64,000 nucleotides of DNA, taken from the NCBI RefSeq assembly GCF_018691265.1, contig NW_024881303.1, forward strand, positions 13,137,777-13,201,776. Reading direction: 5' to 3'. Below, one piece after another: positions 28,234 through 40,367 of this stretch. The notes beneath the pieces were generated by a model. The model did not search any database, was not told the DNA's origin, and saw only the letters and a program-made list of their open reading frames with translations. Numbering within the stretch: the first letter of the stretch is position 1; each line of letters begins with the position of its first letter. Both the position numbers and the translations under genes were made by a program. The DNA is from Tyto alba (lineage: Eukaryota; Chordata; Aves; Strigiformes; Tytonidae).

Positions 28234-28272
28234 GGGCGGGGGCGGGGCCTGGTGGGCAGGGGCGGGGCCTGC
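28234..28272. promoter_or_regulatory. Tandem GC boxes upstream of WDR20
   Basis: Two copies of GGGGCGGGGCCT about 20 bp apart, preceded by GGGCGGG. These are strong Sp1/KLF-type sites and look like a short local duplication. Confidence 0.6.
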
Positions 28273-29452
28273 GGGGGAAAGGGTGGGGTGGCGCTCAACA
28301 TAGGGACGGGAGGAGGCGGGAAGTGCTGCAGGGCGAGCGGTGGAGGGGACGGGGAGAGAAGGGGGTCGGGCTCCGGCTGGGGGGGGTGTGAGGAGAGGTT
28401 TCGGGTTTTCGAGCCCACAGGGACCCGTCGCCTCAGCATGTGGGCGTCTGCCCTCGAATTGGAGCGGTGTGTGCTGGGGCAGCGCCCTTTTGTAGGGGTC
28501 ATGTCTCCCAGGTGAGAGCCTCCAGCACGGGACAGCCAAAATGAGGTGCCACCACCCTGGCGACGCTCACAGGCTCGGTTGCGTTGGCCCGGGCCAGCTC
28601 TGTGCACAGGTTACTGCCAGCTCCCAAAAGCCTGGTCAGACGTGCTAAATCCTGCTGGGAGAGTCCCGGGGAGCCGTGTCAGTTAAGAGGCAGCAAATAC
28701 AAGTGTGCAGCTGTACTTTTGACCCTTCAGGTCAAGGCCACACTGCCCTGAAGGAGACGGTGCCACGATCAGCCCAGCTCGGCACCAGTTCACTGCCAGC
28801 TGCACGCAGGGCCAGGCTGGGGAGTTGACCTGAAATGTTAACCTGAAAAACTGGTTGTCAGATAACTCACTTCGTTGTTCTGATTGTCATGCGACTATAT
28901 AACCAGCTGGGAACCAGATCAATGTCAGAAGGAAGTAGCAGAGGGTTGGAAAGGATTGTTTTCACTGGGCAGGGAGCAGGACTGTTTCTTTTGGCATCAG
29001 TTTCAGCTTAAAGTTTGTCTAACTACAGCCTGATGATTGATTCAAGCTAATCTAAGACTGATCTCTAACTGTAAAAAAGGGCTTTGACCTCTCCTCTATC
29101 TTCAGGTACATATTTCCATTACCTCCCTTGCATCAGTTCTAGTAATCATGCAACCAAAGGGTGAGTCAGATCCACTTGAAAAGTGATACACACAAAGAAA
29201 TTACGGGTTCTCAGGGCAGCAAACTGTTGATCAGCAATCAGGCTGATCCAACTCCACAGAATTGCCAGAGTCAAAATAAGAAAGGATTTGGGAATGTGCA
29301 ACTAGGGGAAGATAAGCAGCACAGAGTTAGATCATCTCATATTCACAATAAAAACCACACTTTCTAAGCCAGGTTCATGCTGTAGCTATGTTGCTGTAAT
29401 GTGGCTGCTACCAAAGGGCTTGTCCTGCTGTCTTCTTTCTTGACTGTGACTA

Positions 29453-29487
29453 GCTGCTGCTGCTGCTGCTTCCTTCAACAGCAGCAG
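29453..29487. repeat. (GCT)6 repeat with complementary CAGCAGCAG arm
   Basis: Six GCT units at 29,453-29,470 are followed after a short loop by AACAGCAGCAG at 29,477-29,487. The two arms are complementary and could fold as a hairpin in DNA or RNA. Confidence 0.6.
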
Positions 29488-31162
29488 TTCTCATCCGACC
29501 TCATGAGAGCCATTTCTGAAACATAAATGGATAAGGAATGAAACTCCCTGCAACTGTGAAATGAATAGGGTTAAATGAAAAACACTGACTACATAAGGAA
29601 GGGGACAGGAATGTACAGTGGAGCCAGAGGGAAGCAGGACCTCCCTTTCTTTCCACTAGATCAGCTCAACCACATAAGTCCACTCAGACTCCAGGGGGTT
29701 AAAGGAATTTAGTTTCAAATCAATTTTTGGTTCAAAGAGATTTAGTTTGCAGCTAAACACGACCTTGCTGCGGACCATCAAAATATTAGTACAAGGTAGC
29801 TGAGGGACATGAAACAGCTGAAGATCTCCAGATTAACTCATGCAGAATAGAGTATGTATCTGAGTGAATATATGAACAAGGACAGATAATCAGACTTCCA
29901 AAAGGCCGGGTACTGGTGCTTGAAATTCTTAAAATAAAGCCAGTCAATAATGACCAATAGATCTTGTCAGCTTATCAGCCAGCCCTGTCAGATGGTAATG
30001 ATGACCGCTTAAAAGCACATAAAGCAGGTGAAGAGACCTGGAGTTACATAATCACTGTCTCCACAGTGGTTCTTTCATGTGGAAATTTCATGAATGAACT
30101 TCCAGATAGAAGGTCAGAATGTTTTCAGTCACCAAAAGAAAAGCAGGAAATGCAAAGATCTCTAAATAGTAATATTCAAAACAGACAAGGATTTAACACA
30201 CACACACACAAAAGTGTTGCTCCAAGCAGGCATACTCAGCATGTCTTATTCATTACACACCAACAACATCAGCTGGATCACTTTGAGCAACAAAGCAGGA
30301 AACTTTGGTAGAGGAACCACAGCAGGCCATCTGTCACTGATGGAATAAGTGCGATCCAAAGAATAAACAAAGTTAACAAGTACCTGGTTATCAGCAGCAC
30401 ATGACGGTACAGAAAGTCAGAGAACTGATGTAGTGTTTAACATTTACCAAGAAACATCAATAAAAGCTGCTGAGAGATTCCACAGACCATCCAAGACAAA
30501 TATTCATTTGAAAAACACAGCTGCAAGGCACAAGAACACTATTGTACATCAACAGTACTCATCAAATACTTGGTTAAAGAACAGGAAAAAGGTTACAGAG
30601 ATAAGCCTTATGAAAAAATTCTCTGTAACACTTGTGTTGTCCCTCAAACGGGGCTTGTTAACTGGTGTGCAAAAAGCCAGTCTTACACACAGAGCTGAGA
30701 TACCCGTTTATTCCATATTTGCACAAAGATGGGTGCTAAGTGGTAATTGCACAAAGCTAGCACCCCACACAAAATAACTTCAAGGTATTCATACACTTCA
30801 AACTACACAATTACATATTTACTGTAATGACAATTGGTTAGTTGCATATCACTTCTACCCCTCACTAGTTAGTAACATGCCTTGTCTCAATTTAAAGTTA
30901 CAGTGGGTTTTAATTTTTCTGCACAAGCTGGAAGGGTGAGGGGCCTTTATTCAGGCAGAGGTCTTCAAAGCTGTGGGTGTGATTTTTACTATTATAATAG
31001 GGATAGTTCCTCCAAAGAACATTCTAATCTCTAATTAAGATGATTTACAGTAAACAATTTTAACGAGCCTCCATGTTTCAGGATGTTTCTCTTCTTCAAG
31101 GACAGTAGCTCCTGATTAGAAGTTCCTTACTAATCATTGTTGATGATTTAAAGAACAAAATA

Positions 31163-31272
31163 CATTCTATCTGTCCTTGTATTTGATGAGAAACATTTGT
31201 ACAGACTATATGTCCTGTGTGTCCTTGTACTTGGTGAGAAACATTGGTATGGGATACACTCGTACATTCTGC
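31163..31272. repeat. Two-copy tandem duplication, 48-bp period
   Basis: A segment beginning TGTCCTTGTATTTGATGAG at 31,172 recurs 48 bp later as TGTCCTTGTACTTGGTGAG, followed in both by AAACATT. The TACATTCT word precedes the first copy and follows the second, fitting a unit duplication with about 80% identity. Confidence 0.6.
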
Positions 31273-34200
31273 TGTTTCAAGCTAAACAAAGATGATAGTT
31301 CTGAAATGATCCCATGAGGACACCCCTAGATGTGTTGTTTCGTATGTACCACACGACCAATAAATAGAGGTCAGTCAGAATCACTGCTGCATCATGACTT
31401 TTTGCAAATGTTTTGGCAAATTGGAAATCAGACATGAGCAACATTAGTAAAATAGTGTGGTCCTCTGAGGTTGATTTAGGCAGGGCATAAATTAGTCCTG
31501 TGGTTTTTAAGGATGTAGTATTAATAGTACTTTTTCTGGTCATGAGGAAACTGCAGCCTGAAAACTTACGCAATACAAATACAAGCACAGTTATCAAGAA
31601 AACTTTTCTATGCTTAAATTTGAATGCCATCTGTTGCTTCCTGAAAAGTGCAACAACTGATATTAGTGATGCTTTTACCAGCTCTTCTGGGCCAAAAAAA
31701 TAATAATAAAAAAAAGAGGATGGTGACTATACCCATATTCCATCATGCAAACAGAACCTATTCTGGTGTGCACTTCCTGCAGATTATGAAGCAAGAATCA
31801 GGAGACTGTCTCTGCACTGTCCGTCAATGATAGTTGGTTTGTCAAGTCTTATTTGGAATTCTGATGCCAAAACCAATTTAGGCATTTAGTGTGTCACTGG
31901 CTTAAGAGTCAAAAGAGTCAAAGGCTCTGCAGTGTGTCAAATTTTAACAAATTATGAACGTGTGTGAATTACTAACAGACAGAGGCATAGAGATGTAAGC
32001 AACACATCTGAACTAGTCAAAAGATTGATGCTGGTGAGGAGAATGGCATGCAAGTTCCATTTAATATGGGGGAGGAAAAAGACTTACAATGTTGGAAATA
32101 TGTTTCCAATGACTTACAGGGACTTTAAAGTATGTCTAACTTGCTTTCATCATGAGAAAATATTGTTTATGGCGTAGTTTCATAGCTCCTTATTTACATT
32201 AAGAATTTATTCTTAACCACTATGTATACTTACCACTAAATACATGAAATAATGCATTATGATATGCAATTATTGCAAATTGAAAAGGCGTTATCACGTA
32301 AGTTTCTGCTATGCGAGAATACATGGCATGTTGTTTGTACTCTCATCCCTCCTCAAGAGCAAGAGCATGTGAAACATTTTGTTTTCATAGTTGGGGGGTT
32401 TTGTTACTTAAAAATAAAAGGCTATTGTTAAAAAAAGGCATTTGGATTGAAGAAGGCATGATAAAAGAAGTCTGCTTTGCAGTTGGGATTGGGTGACAGT
32501 GAACTCTGTTGTGTCTTTGAAAAGTTTAATTTTGCTGTTTACAATCAGCTCTCTGAAAGTTGTCTCACGAGCAGACTGCCTTACCTCCACAGTGAAGAGT
32601 GCTGTTCTTGTCAACAACAGTTCTTATCTTGAAGCCTTAGCTGTCCTGGAAAATATGTTCTCTGAAGATAAGGCTGAGATAATTAATTTAATTTCAATCA
32701 TATGGAAAGCCAGAGAGATTGTTTTGATATGCCTACAAATAGCTGGTGTTTCTAAGACATGCTACAGCATTATGTACTTCTCAAAACTCCCTAAATATGG
32801 AAGACCTCTTATCCATACATATGGTATTGCTGTAATCCAGCTGAGGAATGACGAACCTGTGAATGGATAAAGTCTGATTGTTGGTTAGCAGCAACCACTA
32901 AGTTTCTTACAAAACTGGAATTTCTAGACAGTGGTGCTTCTCAGTGCTGCAGTGTGAGAATGTAGTGCCATAGAAGGTCAACACCACTCCTAAACTGCAG
33001 TCTGCAATAGACTCTTGTGTAACTTAAGCAGCAAAAGATTCAGTATGTAAATGCTTCAAAATTATTTTCTCTTTCATCAGAATCAGCTATTTCATTCAGC
33101 TGGTTTTCACTGGGAAGCGTGTGGTTTTCGTGTTATGATAATACATGGTTATTGATAGATGGTGCAGGTCAGCTAAGCAACCTGTAGTTGGTGTGAGCAA
33201 CAGTTAGTTAACAGTCATCCATACAAGACAGATGGATGCCACTGCATGATTTAAGACTCCCTAGGCAGAACATGAAATAAGGAAAGCTGAGAAAGGCGTC
33301 CTTGGGAAGAACGGACTTTAACAGCCAAGGAAAGGGAAGCATTAGCAGCTTAAAACGAAGAGGTGAGCCAGTTCTAAAAGGTGACCAGAATCAAGAGCCT
33401 CTGAACATTTTGCATTTAAGAGAAGTATGTACATGGATGTCTTAAATTTATCCTAGCTTCCTCAGTCTCCCCCAGGTCATCTACCTAACATGCTGAGATC
33501 TTTCTCTGTTTCTTTGGTATATTTCTCCAAGAGAGACAGACAACTTGATAGCACACTGTGTGTTCCCTTATCACCTTTCTCACACGAGGCAGTATTATCT
33601 CAAACATGTTGCAGAGAGCTTCAGAATTAGAATGGCTATCTGCTTTCTTTCCAGACATAGGAGGAGATTCTCTATCAGTGCCATAAGTATAATTTCAGTT
33701 CCATGGCCAGAATGATTTTCTCCAAACTGTTTTCGATGAAGCACTACAGTTTTAGATAGATGATTTTCTAATGGGACTTTTAATGAGTTTTCCTACAAGC
33801 TGTCTGAAGCACAGGAGCTTTCGATGCTACATAGCACAGGCTCCTCATTCAGTGCTAGTTGAATCATTGCACATTTAAAGAAAGGAGATCTTCTTTCTCT
33901 GAATTATGTGCTGGATCCATTACGGTCCTTATTATGGTCATGCTCATGACTTGTGTTTGCAAGTCAGGAAAGGCAGAAGTTAAATTCACAAGTCTTCACC
34001 ATCCATGTGGTGTCCAGAGAACTTACTCATATCTAGAAAGTGGAAGATTGGTGAGCAGAACTGTGTAACCATTTAGACAAAACTTCCCAATACAATTTTT
34101 CCATCAAAGTGGGATTTTTTTTTTTTTTATGATAGGGATTTTGTCATCTGTAAGATAAAGAGAGATTGGATGAAGAGAAGATGCCTGTCTTCTTCTGTCA

Positions 34201-34310
34201 TTATCATATGTACCTTATAATTTCATCACACAAAAAATTTAATTAATCATAAAAAATTAGCAGCTCTTAAGATTTCAGCAGTCTAAGTGCCTGTCCAACT
34301 GGAAGTCTGA

Positions 34311-34395
34311 CTTACTCCATGCATAACAAGACTTGTTCAGTTTCTCTATACTCTTTTTCTCTTGGTGCATATATAAAGCAAGTGACCAAGCGCTA
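34311..34395 (+). repeat. Diverged repeat, copy A
   Basis: About 85 bp share order and wording with 36,081-36,165: a CTCCATGC block, then CTTGTTCAGTTTCTCT, ACTCT, a GCAT word and AAGTGA. Similarity is roughly 70% by eye. Family unknown; it could be a dispersed repeat or an old segmental duplication. Confidence 0.5.
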
Positions 34396-35734
34396 GGTAT
34401 AACATGATTTTTGCCATTTCCCAATAGGTGTTCAGTTGGTTGAGTTAAATGCCATCTGATGTCTATTTGTTCACTGTTATTTTAATAAGTAGGATAATGT
34501 GCTAAAATCAAATAAAGGGTAGATACGTACTAAATCTTCATGTATTTTCATCCCCTTTGATAGTAATAGTGATAGAATTGCTTATTAAAAACATGGTAGA
34601 ATATAGAGAATGTCAGTCTGACATCTTTCATAGGCTATTACTTTCAATTTTCAAATACTAACTTCCCGATTCAGTGATTTGACACAGATGAGGACATTTG
34701 ATAGATGCACTGGCATTCAGGAATTTAATTTTTTTAAAATCAGCTAACTAAAACTTTAGTGCAATGTCTAAATATGTCTCTACATGAAACTAAATCTGGG
34801 AGATGGACTTAGGATCAGTTTCTGTATCAGTGTACTGTGTCATATGAAAAAGGAAGGCCATACACATTTATAAGCTTAAACTAATTTTTACAACTTTTAT
34901 TTGTATTTTTATTTAAACATAGTAAAACATATACCATTCCGGTTTTTTTTATATGTGGTTTTATAGTTGTTTAGAGATTTTTAAAAATTTAAAAGAAGCA
35001 AGCCTTATCTAAACCTACAGATTTCCTGACACAGCTATTAGTTTGTGGGGTAGTCATGAATGGTTGAAAAATTAAACATATAATTCATAGAAAATTATTG
35101 AAACAAAGTAGCTGTTATAAATAATGGACTCATTGAGGGGATTAACTTAAATACTTTTAAAAGGTTAAAACTCCTATACCATATATACAAATATATATTG
35201 CTCTCTCTACCTATCTCTATATATTTTTTCAGTATGACTTCTATAGAGAGTATTTATATTTGCTGTATTAGCCCCATCTGGTGAATTCTAACAGCATTGC
35301 AAACTTCATTCTGAACTCTCATGTCCCAGCAATTAGGTGTGTGGTAGGGCATACACAGAGACCCCTTTGCCCACTGTAGCAATAGAGCAATCACCAAGGA
35401 GGAATCCTCATTAGTATATTATTAACATAGTTTCTAAGCTTCTCTTTTGCTTTAATAGCTTAATCTTACAAGTTAGGGCACTACTATCTTTATTTGTGTT
35501 CAGAAACTTGCACAGTACATTAATGCGCTTCAGCCATTTACAAATGGAGGTATCTTGCATTTCTGGATTTCCGTGCTGTTTGAGCTGAGGCCATGTGAGA
35601 TGGGGCCGAATCAGCTGCTCCTAGAGGAAGTTTAGATTTAAGATTCTTTCTGAGAGAGGGCTGTGGTCCACTTTGTGTTACTGCAATGGGATGTCACCCA
35701 CCAATGAGTTCCTTTCAGAGCAGCTGTTAGTGGA

Positions 35735-35840
35735 CATAACCATGGGCAACTTGCTCTAGGTGGCCCTGCTTGAGCAGAGGGCTTGGAAGAGATGACCTCC
35801 AGGGGTTCCTTCCAACCTCAATCACTCTGTGATTCTGTAA
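35735..35840 (+). mobile_element. CR1 LINE 3'-end fragment
   Basis: About 105 bp matching the CR1 terminus: CTTGCTCTAGGTGGCCCTGC, TGAGCAGAGGGCTTGG, GATGACCTCCAGGGGTTCCT then TCCAACCTCAA and the terminal CTCTGTGATTCTGT. Moderately diverged and 5'-truncated, plus orientation. Confidence 0.9.
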
Positions 35841-36080
35841 GTTTACCATTATCTTTTATATTTGTGCAATATCAATATAAGTCAACACTATTTTGAGTAG
35901 TTAGCATTTTACTTACCTTCTGTAAGAATAAATAATTATAAAAGCTCTTTCAAAAGATTAAGATCATAGTTTCTAAACAACAAATGAGGAAGCTGCTTGC
36001 ATCTATTATATGGGTTAGCAAACACAGTCAGTCTTTGATCCGTGATATGTCAGAATAATGCACTCTCACCACCTGTCTTG

Positions 36081-36165
36081 GCTTGCTCCATGCCTAAGGA
36101 GTCTTGTTCAGTTTCTCTCTACTCTCCTCCTGCTGCATGTCTAAACCAAGTGATGGGCTGATTTT
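36081..36165 (+). repeat. Diverged repeat, copy B
   Basis: Partner of the segment at 34,311; see that entry for shared blocks. The sequence after it (to 36,480) carries a 66-codon frame with no recognisable content. Confidence 0.5.
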
Positions 36166-37256
36166 TTAAAACAGTTCAGTTTGAAGGTTATCTAGATAGA
36201 GAAAATTCTGCAGGAAGATGAATGATGAAAGTGATTCTTTTACTGCCAGACTTAGCTGATGAAGATTAGTTGCTCTGCTAAGCTAAGCCGAAATGTGGCT
36301 ACAGTACGTTTATTTCCATCACTCTCCTTTGGAAAATTCAAACATAATCTTGTCATAATCTTTCCAGTCAGTCTAAATTATAATTTATTCTGTATCTTGT
36401 CTTCCTTCCTTCCCACAGCTGTGACAGGAGAGAACTGTGGGCAAAATAAAACCAGCTAGTAGAGAGACACAAAGCTCTTATGGTCTTTATTCAAAAAAGG
36501 TGAATAAAGGGGGCTGCTTAAGTATAATTTAAATAGGAACATTAAATAGGAGCATATCTTAAATAGGAACTCAACATCTTTAGGTGGTTTCAAACTTGGT
36601 TATTGTTAAATGATCAACGGGAAGGACTTATAGTGTACACTATAACATGTCCCTTCAATAAAATGTGTTTCCTTGCAGTATTACTCTGACTTGAATAGAT
36701 TATGAGCAAGTCCCTATTAGTCTCATCATTATACTAAGCCAGTATCTCTCATTCTCCCAGAGAAATTTCAAGCTTATTCTTAAAATTAAATAATTACCTC
36801 AGAGTCCTATACAGGTAGCGTTTCAGTTAAAGGAGAGTGAGAATCTCCAGTCTGTTATTTTGTCATAACTGTAAAATTTAAACTCTGGGATGTCCCAGAA
36901 TGTAAATGGGAAATTAATTAATGATAATAAATGAAGTCTTGTGATGACTTTTCTAGCTTTATAATACAGTTTAACAAGAATACATTAAAAAGCCTACTAA
37001 TTTCCTCCCAATTAAACAATTTTTCATCCTACACTATCTTCAAGAAATTAGAAGTCAGAGAGCAGTGAAAATATGAAATATCCACTGGAGTTTTAATGAT
37101 ACATCTGAAACAATAATTATATTTCTCTGTCCTTCACTCTCAAGACATATATCCAAAATTATTTGTATTTTAACATTCAGTTTAAAAAGCCATATGCCAC
37201 AGTCAGGTGTGTATGTGTGTATAAATATACATGCAGTCAGGATTCAGCTCCTTGTT

Positions 37257-37398
37257 AACACTGAATCTATGCAAACTGAAGGTCAGTCCATGGATGAAGA
37301 GAAGACTCTTGCCTTCCAGGCTGAAATAGTTGCTCATCAACACTTTCTATTCCATCAAGAAAACCTTTCTGAGGGAGCCAGTTTGCAATTCGCTGGTT
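37257..37398 (+). pseudogene. HSP90 pseudogene exon 2 block
   Basis: Aligns with live exon 2 (50,349-50,507). Matching words include ATGCAAACTGAAGGTCAGTC and CTTGCCTTCCAGGCTGAAAT. The ATG position reads AAC, about 17 bp around the Leu-Met-Ser-Leu codons are missing, and the donor GTAAGT is replaced by ACAAGT. Peptide traces such as AFQAEI remain. Confidence 0.9.
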
Positions 37399-37488
37399 AC
37401 AAGTAATGTAGCTATTAATGTGACTCAGCCGGTAAAACACTGCCTAAATTCCTAAGTACATCCTGAGAATACTCAAACCTTCTGTTGT

Positions 37489-37820
37489 GGTCTCTGGACA
37501 AAAGCAGCCTTGAGGCTGTGACTGATCCGAACAAGCTGGATCCTGGGAATGTGTGACCTGACAAGCACAATTGCACTCCGACCATCATGGATTCAGGCAC
37601 AGGATGACCAGAGCTGACCCTGTTACTACTGTGAGGATCAGCAGCAGAGCTTTAATAGAAACATCACTTCTGCTGGTGTCTCCAGAATTGGTCAGTTTAG
37701 GGTCATCATCTTCTCTGCCTACCTGACTGCAAATGTGACCGTGCTCACAAATCAAAAAGACAGTCAGTATGTATGTCACCTTCAATTCAAGCTCTCTTGC
37801 TGTCGTTGATAATGATAAAT
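37489..37820 (+). pseudogene. HSP90 pseudogene exon 3 block
   Basis: Aligns with live exon 3 (50,842-51,208). Diagnostic matches are TCTCTGGACAA, GATCCGAACAAGCTGGATCC, ACCATCATGGATTCAGGCAC, ATTGGTCAGTTTAGGGTCAT, TCTGCCTACCTGACTGC and a closing TTGATAATG. The ATP-site aspartate-glycine region survives as a recognisable remnant, but deletions (one removes the Lys-Asp-Leu-Lys-Ile stretch) break the frame. Confidence 0.9.
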
Positions 37821-38379
37821 GTTCATGAATAAAATTTGCTGTTCTCTGTTGATGTCAAGTGAGTGGCTGGCTAATGTCAAGTGAACGTATTGCAGAACAG
37901 CAGTGGGAACACAGGTGCACAATCTGATATAATAGTATCTCTAACATTAGCAGCAAATTTGCCCTGGCTGGGTAATAAGCACTGACTGAACCTTGTATAG
38001 CAAGAGAATAAAGATGGTATCACACAATACAGCACCACTGCTGCATTTCATTTTTAGTACGTATAACATTTAAAGAAAAAGGTCTAACTTAAGAAATTTC
38101 TGCATTATAAACTCCCTCTTGCAGTTCATATGTTGCTGTGTACCGCTGTGCCTCATCAGGGTTTTGGAAGCTGATGGAAATACACACTGAAATGGTGTAA
38201 TTGCTGTAGTTGTTGCATTTGTTGGAGCACAAAATGGGTATAAAGCACCAGTTCATTATTATCAGGTAGTCAATGATGATTAAGAATTTCTTATTATAAT
38301 TATATTAACTTTTAATTTCAAAAAAAACTTGCTATTTGACCATTTGTGCTGCCACTAAAACTCTCAGATTTCATTCGAG

Positions 38380-38509
38380 GGGAACCCCATGGCTGTAGAA
38401 CAAAAATTATTTTAAATCTGAAGACCAAAGAGAATATTTGGAAGAAAAGCAAATCAAAGAAATTGTGAAGAAGCATTCTCAATTCATCAGCTATCCAATT
38501 ACACTCTTT
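38380..38509 (+). pseudogene. HSP90 pseudogene exon 4 block
   Basis: Best preserved block, 130 bp against 134 bp in live exon 4 (51,645-51,778). The last 50 bp (from AAATTGTGAAGAAGCATTCT) match almost base for base. The acceptor AG and a strong donor GTAAGT (38,510-38,515) are intact, and flanking intron bases resemble the live intron. A 4-bp net loss shifts the frame, giving an early TGA. Confidence 0.92.
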
Positions 38510-40367
38510 GTAAGTGCCTTGTTTGAGATGCTAATAGTACATGCTTTGAAACACTAGTTGCATACCTAATGTCCTTGCATCATTCCCAGATGCTACAACA
38601 TTAACTAAGCACTCTTTGTACTGCCAGCATTTACATTTACAAGAAGAATTCTACATTACATTGTGTGATAATTTCTCAGTTTGATTTCCTAATGATCTCT
38701 TTAAGAGTACTGTCTGTGTAGGATAGAGTTATACCATGTAACAGTTGAATCTAGATGCTGAGGTCCTCATTGACCAACCCAGAGGATGTCTTATAAAGCT
38801 AACATTTATGTTAGTGAATATAGTAAGACACAGTGCATGCTTTTGTTAAAATCTGAGCTACTTGACAATGAAAATATGTGTTTGTAGCTGAAGATCCTAG
38901 TTATGCAGGTGAAACAATAAACACTGAATATGTATTTTATACTGATACATCCTAAAGTTGTACATTTGAGGCCAAAGAACTATAACCTATTTAGATATGA
39001 AAGAGGCCTGGTTGGCACTGACTAATTAGTAATTCTGGCTTTTAAGCCAGAATTATTATTGCTTTAGTTCCAAAGCTGAGAATTTAGAAAGGCAATTTAG
39101 AAAGGTACTTCAAATGCCAGGTGTATTGATACTATTTTTTGAATGAATTCTACAGAACTGCAGAGTTGGAAATACTTCTCGTATGACCTATAATGATGTT
39201 TATTCTTAAAAAATCAGTGACATGCAGGGAAGTCAATCAAGATGGACGTAACACGCAAATTAAAGAATATAATAGAAATATGAACACAGAGGTTTCTAGA
39301 GAAAAGCGTGGCCTGCTGTAATTTTCTATCTCGGACAACTAAGGAGAAGGAAGCCAAGACATCATGGTTACATTTGGCATAAATTCAGAACTTTATTTCT
39401 GTCAGGTGAAACAAACTTGGAACAGTTCTACAGAACTATAGGTAAGAGAGATTCTTCATTCTGAACAAATGATTTGAGGAAATACAATTTTAGATAAGTC
39501 GTTAGAAAGAGAAGCTATGTCCTGAGTAAGAAAAGCTGAAAAATCCCTTCTTTTACTATCCCAATCCTTTACTGCCTCTTCCTGCAACTTAGCTGTGTAG
39601 ATCTACTGCGGACAGCAAGAACAAGACACAGAAAATGCATTCTGTCATCAGTTCTTTATAGTTTTGTTTTATAATAAATAACTTTTCTGGTTAAAGTGAA
39701 CTTGCTGCTTTTATTTTAAACAATAGTCATTTAAAAAGTAACTAAAATTTGACAAAATAAAGGTACTTTCACTATTCCAGACATATCTAATCCAAATCAA
39801 GTGGAGATGCAGAAATCCTGGGCTGTCAGCATCTGAAACAGTTTTAAGTTTGTCGATCACAGGAGGCAGTGCAAATCCCACCTAGCTCAAAGAGCCATTT
39901 GGGAGGATCTTTCCTCTCTCTTGTTTTGTTTCATCAGTGATGAGAGACAAAAGGCAGAAATACCTCCTGGCAAGTGTCAGCCAGCACAACTCCGATCAAG
40001 AAATAACATGGTGACTTCTAGTAACTCTAGTCTGTCCTACTTTCATAATGTAGAGCAGCTGCATGGTACTGACATGCATATTAATTGGCTAGGAATACCC
40101 TCGGCTCAGCTGACTGCAAAGCAGGATTTCAGTATAAACAGCCAAGTTACCTCAGGAGATCTGCCTCAGTATGGCAGGAGAAATCTCTTTGGAAGAGATG
40201 AAAACTGACTTTCCCTCTAATTCACTATGGCTGGTTACTGTAGCCTACAGATAGATTTGTATGTGATTAATCAAGTACTTATACAGCTCTTGACAAAATT
40301 TCTCAAATTACCTACTCATAGTCAGCTTTAATCAGAATTATATTACTGCTACTATTCTCTTCTTCAG

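Larger units (their letters stand above)
27390..28460. promoter_or_regulatory. WDR20: WDR20 CpG island / promoter region
   Basis: Abrupt rise in GC and CpG density around exon 1 of WDR20, ending near 28.46 kb. No TATA box is visible upstream of the start codon. The island contains a near-palindromic NRF1 site, tandem GC boxes and a YY1-like motif over the start codon, the usual composition of a dispersed housekeeping promoter. Open frames on both strands here (up to 200 codons) reflect high GC. Edges are judged by eye. Confidence 0.8.
28461..37256. other. Intergenic region between WDR20 and the HSP90 pseudogene
   Basis: About 8.8 kb of mostly AT-rich sequence. It contains a CTG hairpin repeat, a two-copy tandem duplication at 31.2 kb, a diverged pair of similar segments at 34.3 and 36.1 kb and a CR1 end at 35.8 kb. 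Several open frames of 60-125 codons exist (for example 29,964-30,311, 30,433-30,777, 32,493-32,870) without recognisable motifs or consistent frame. No gene is supported. Confidence 0.6.

Noticed and set aside
27300..28607. Several 100-200 codon frames on both strands around WDR20 exon 1
   Set aside because: Only the frame with the WDR20 N terminus has protein identity; the rest, including the continuation past the donor at 27,796, are GC-rich shadows.
29964..30777. Two adjacent plus-strand frames of 115 and 114 codons, considered as a decayed gene
   Set aside because: Different reading frames, no shared family, no splice evidence; contains a CA-repeat. Left as intergenic.
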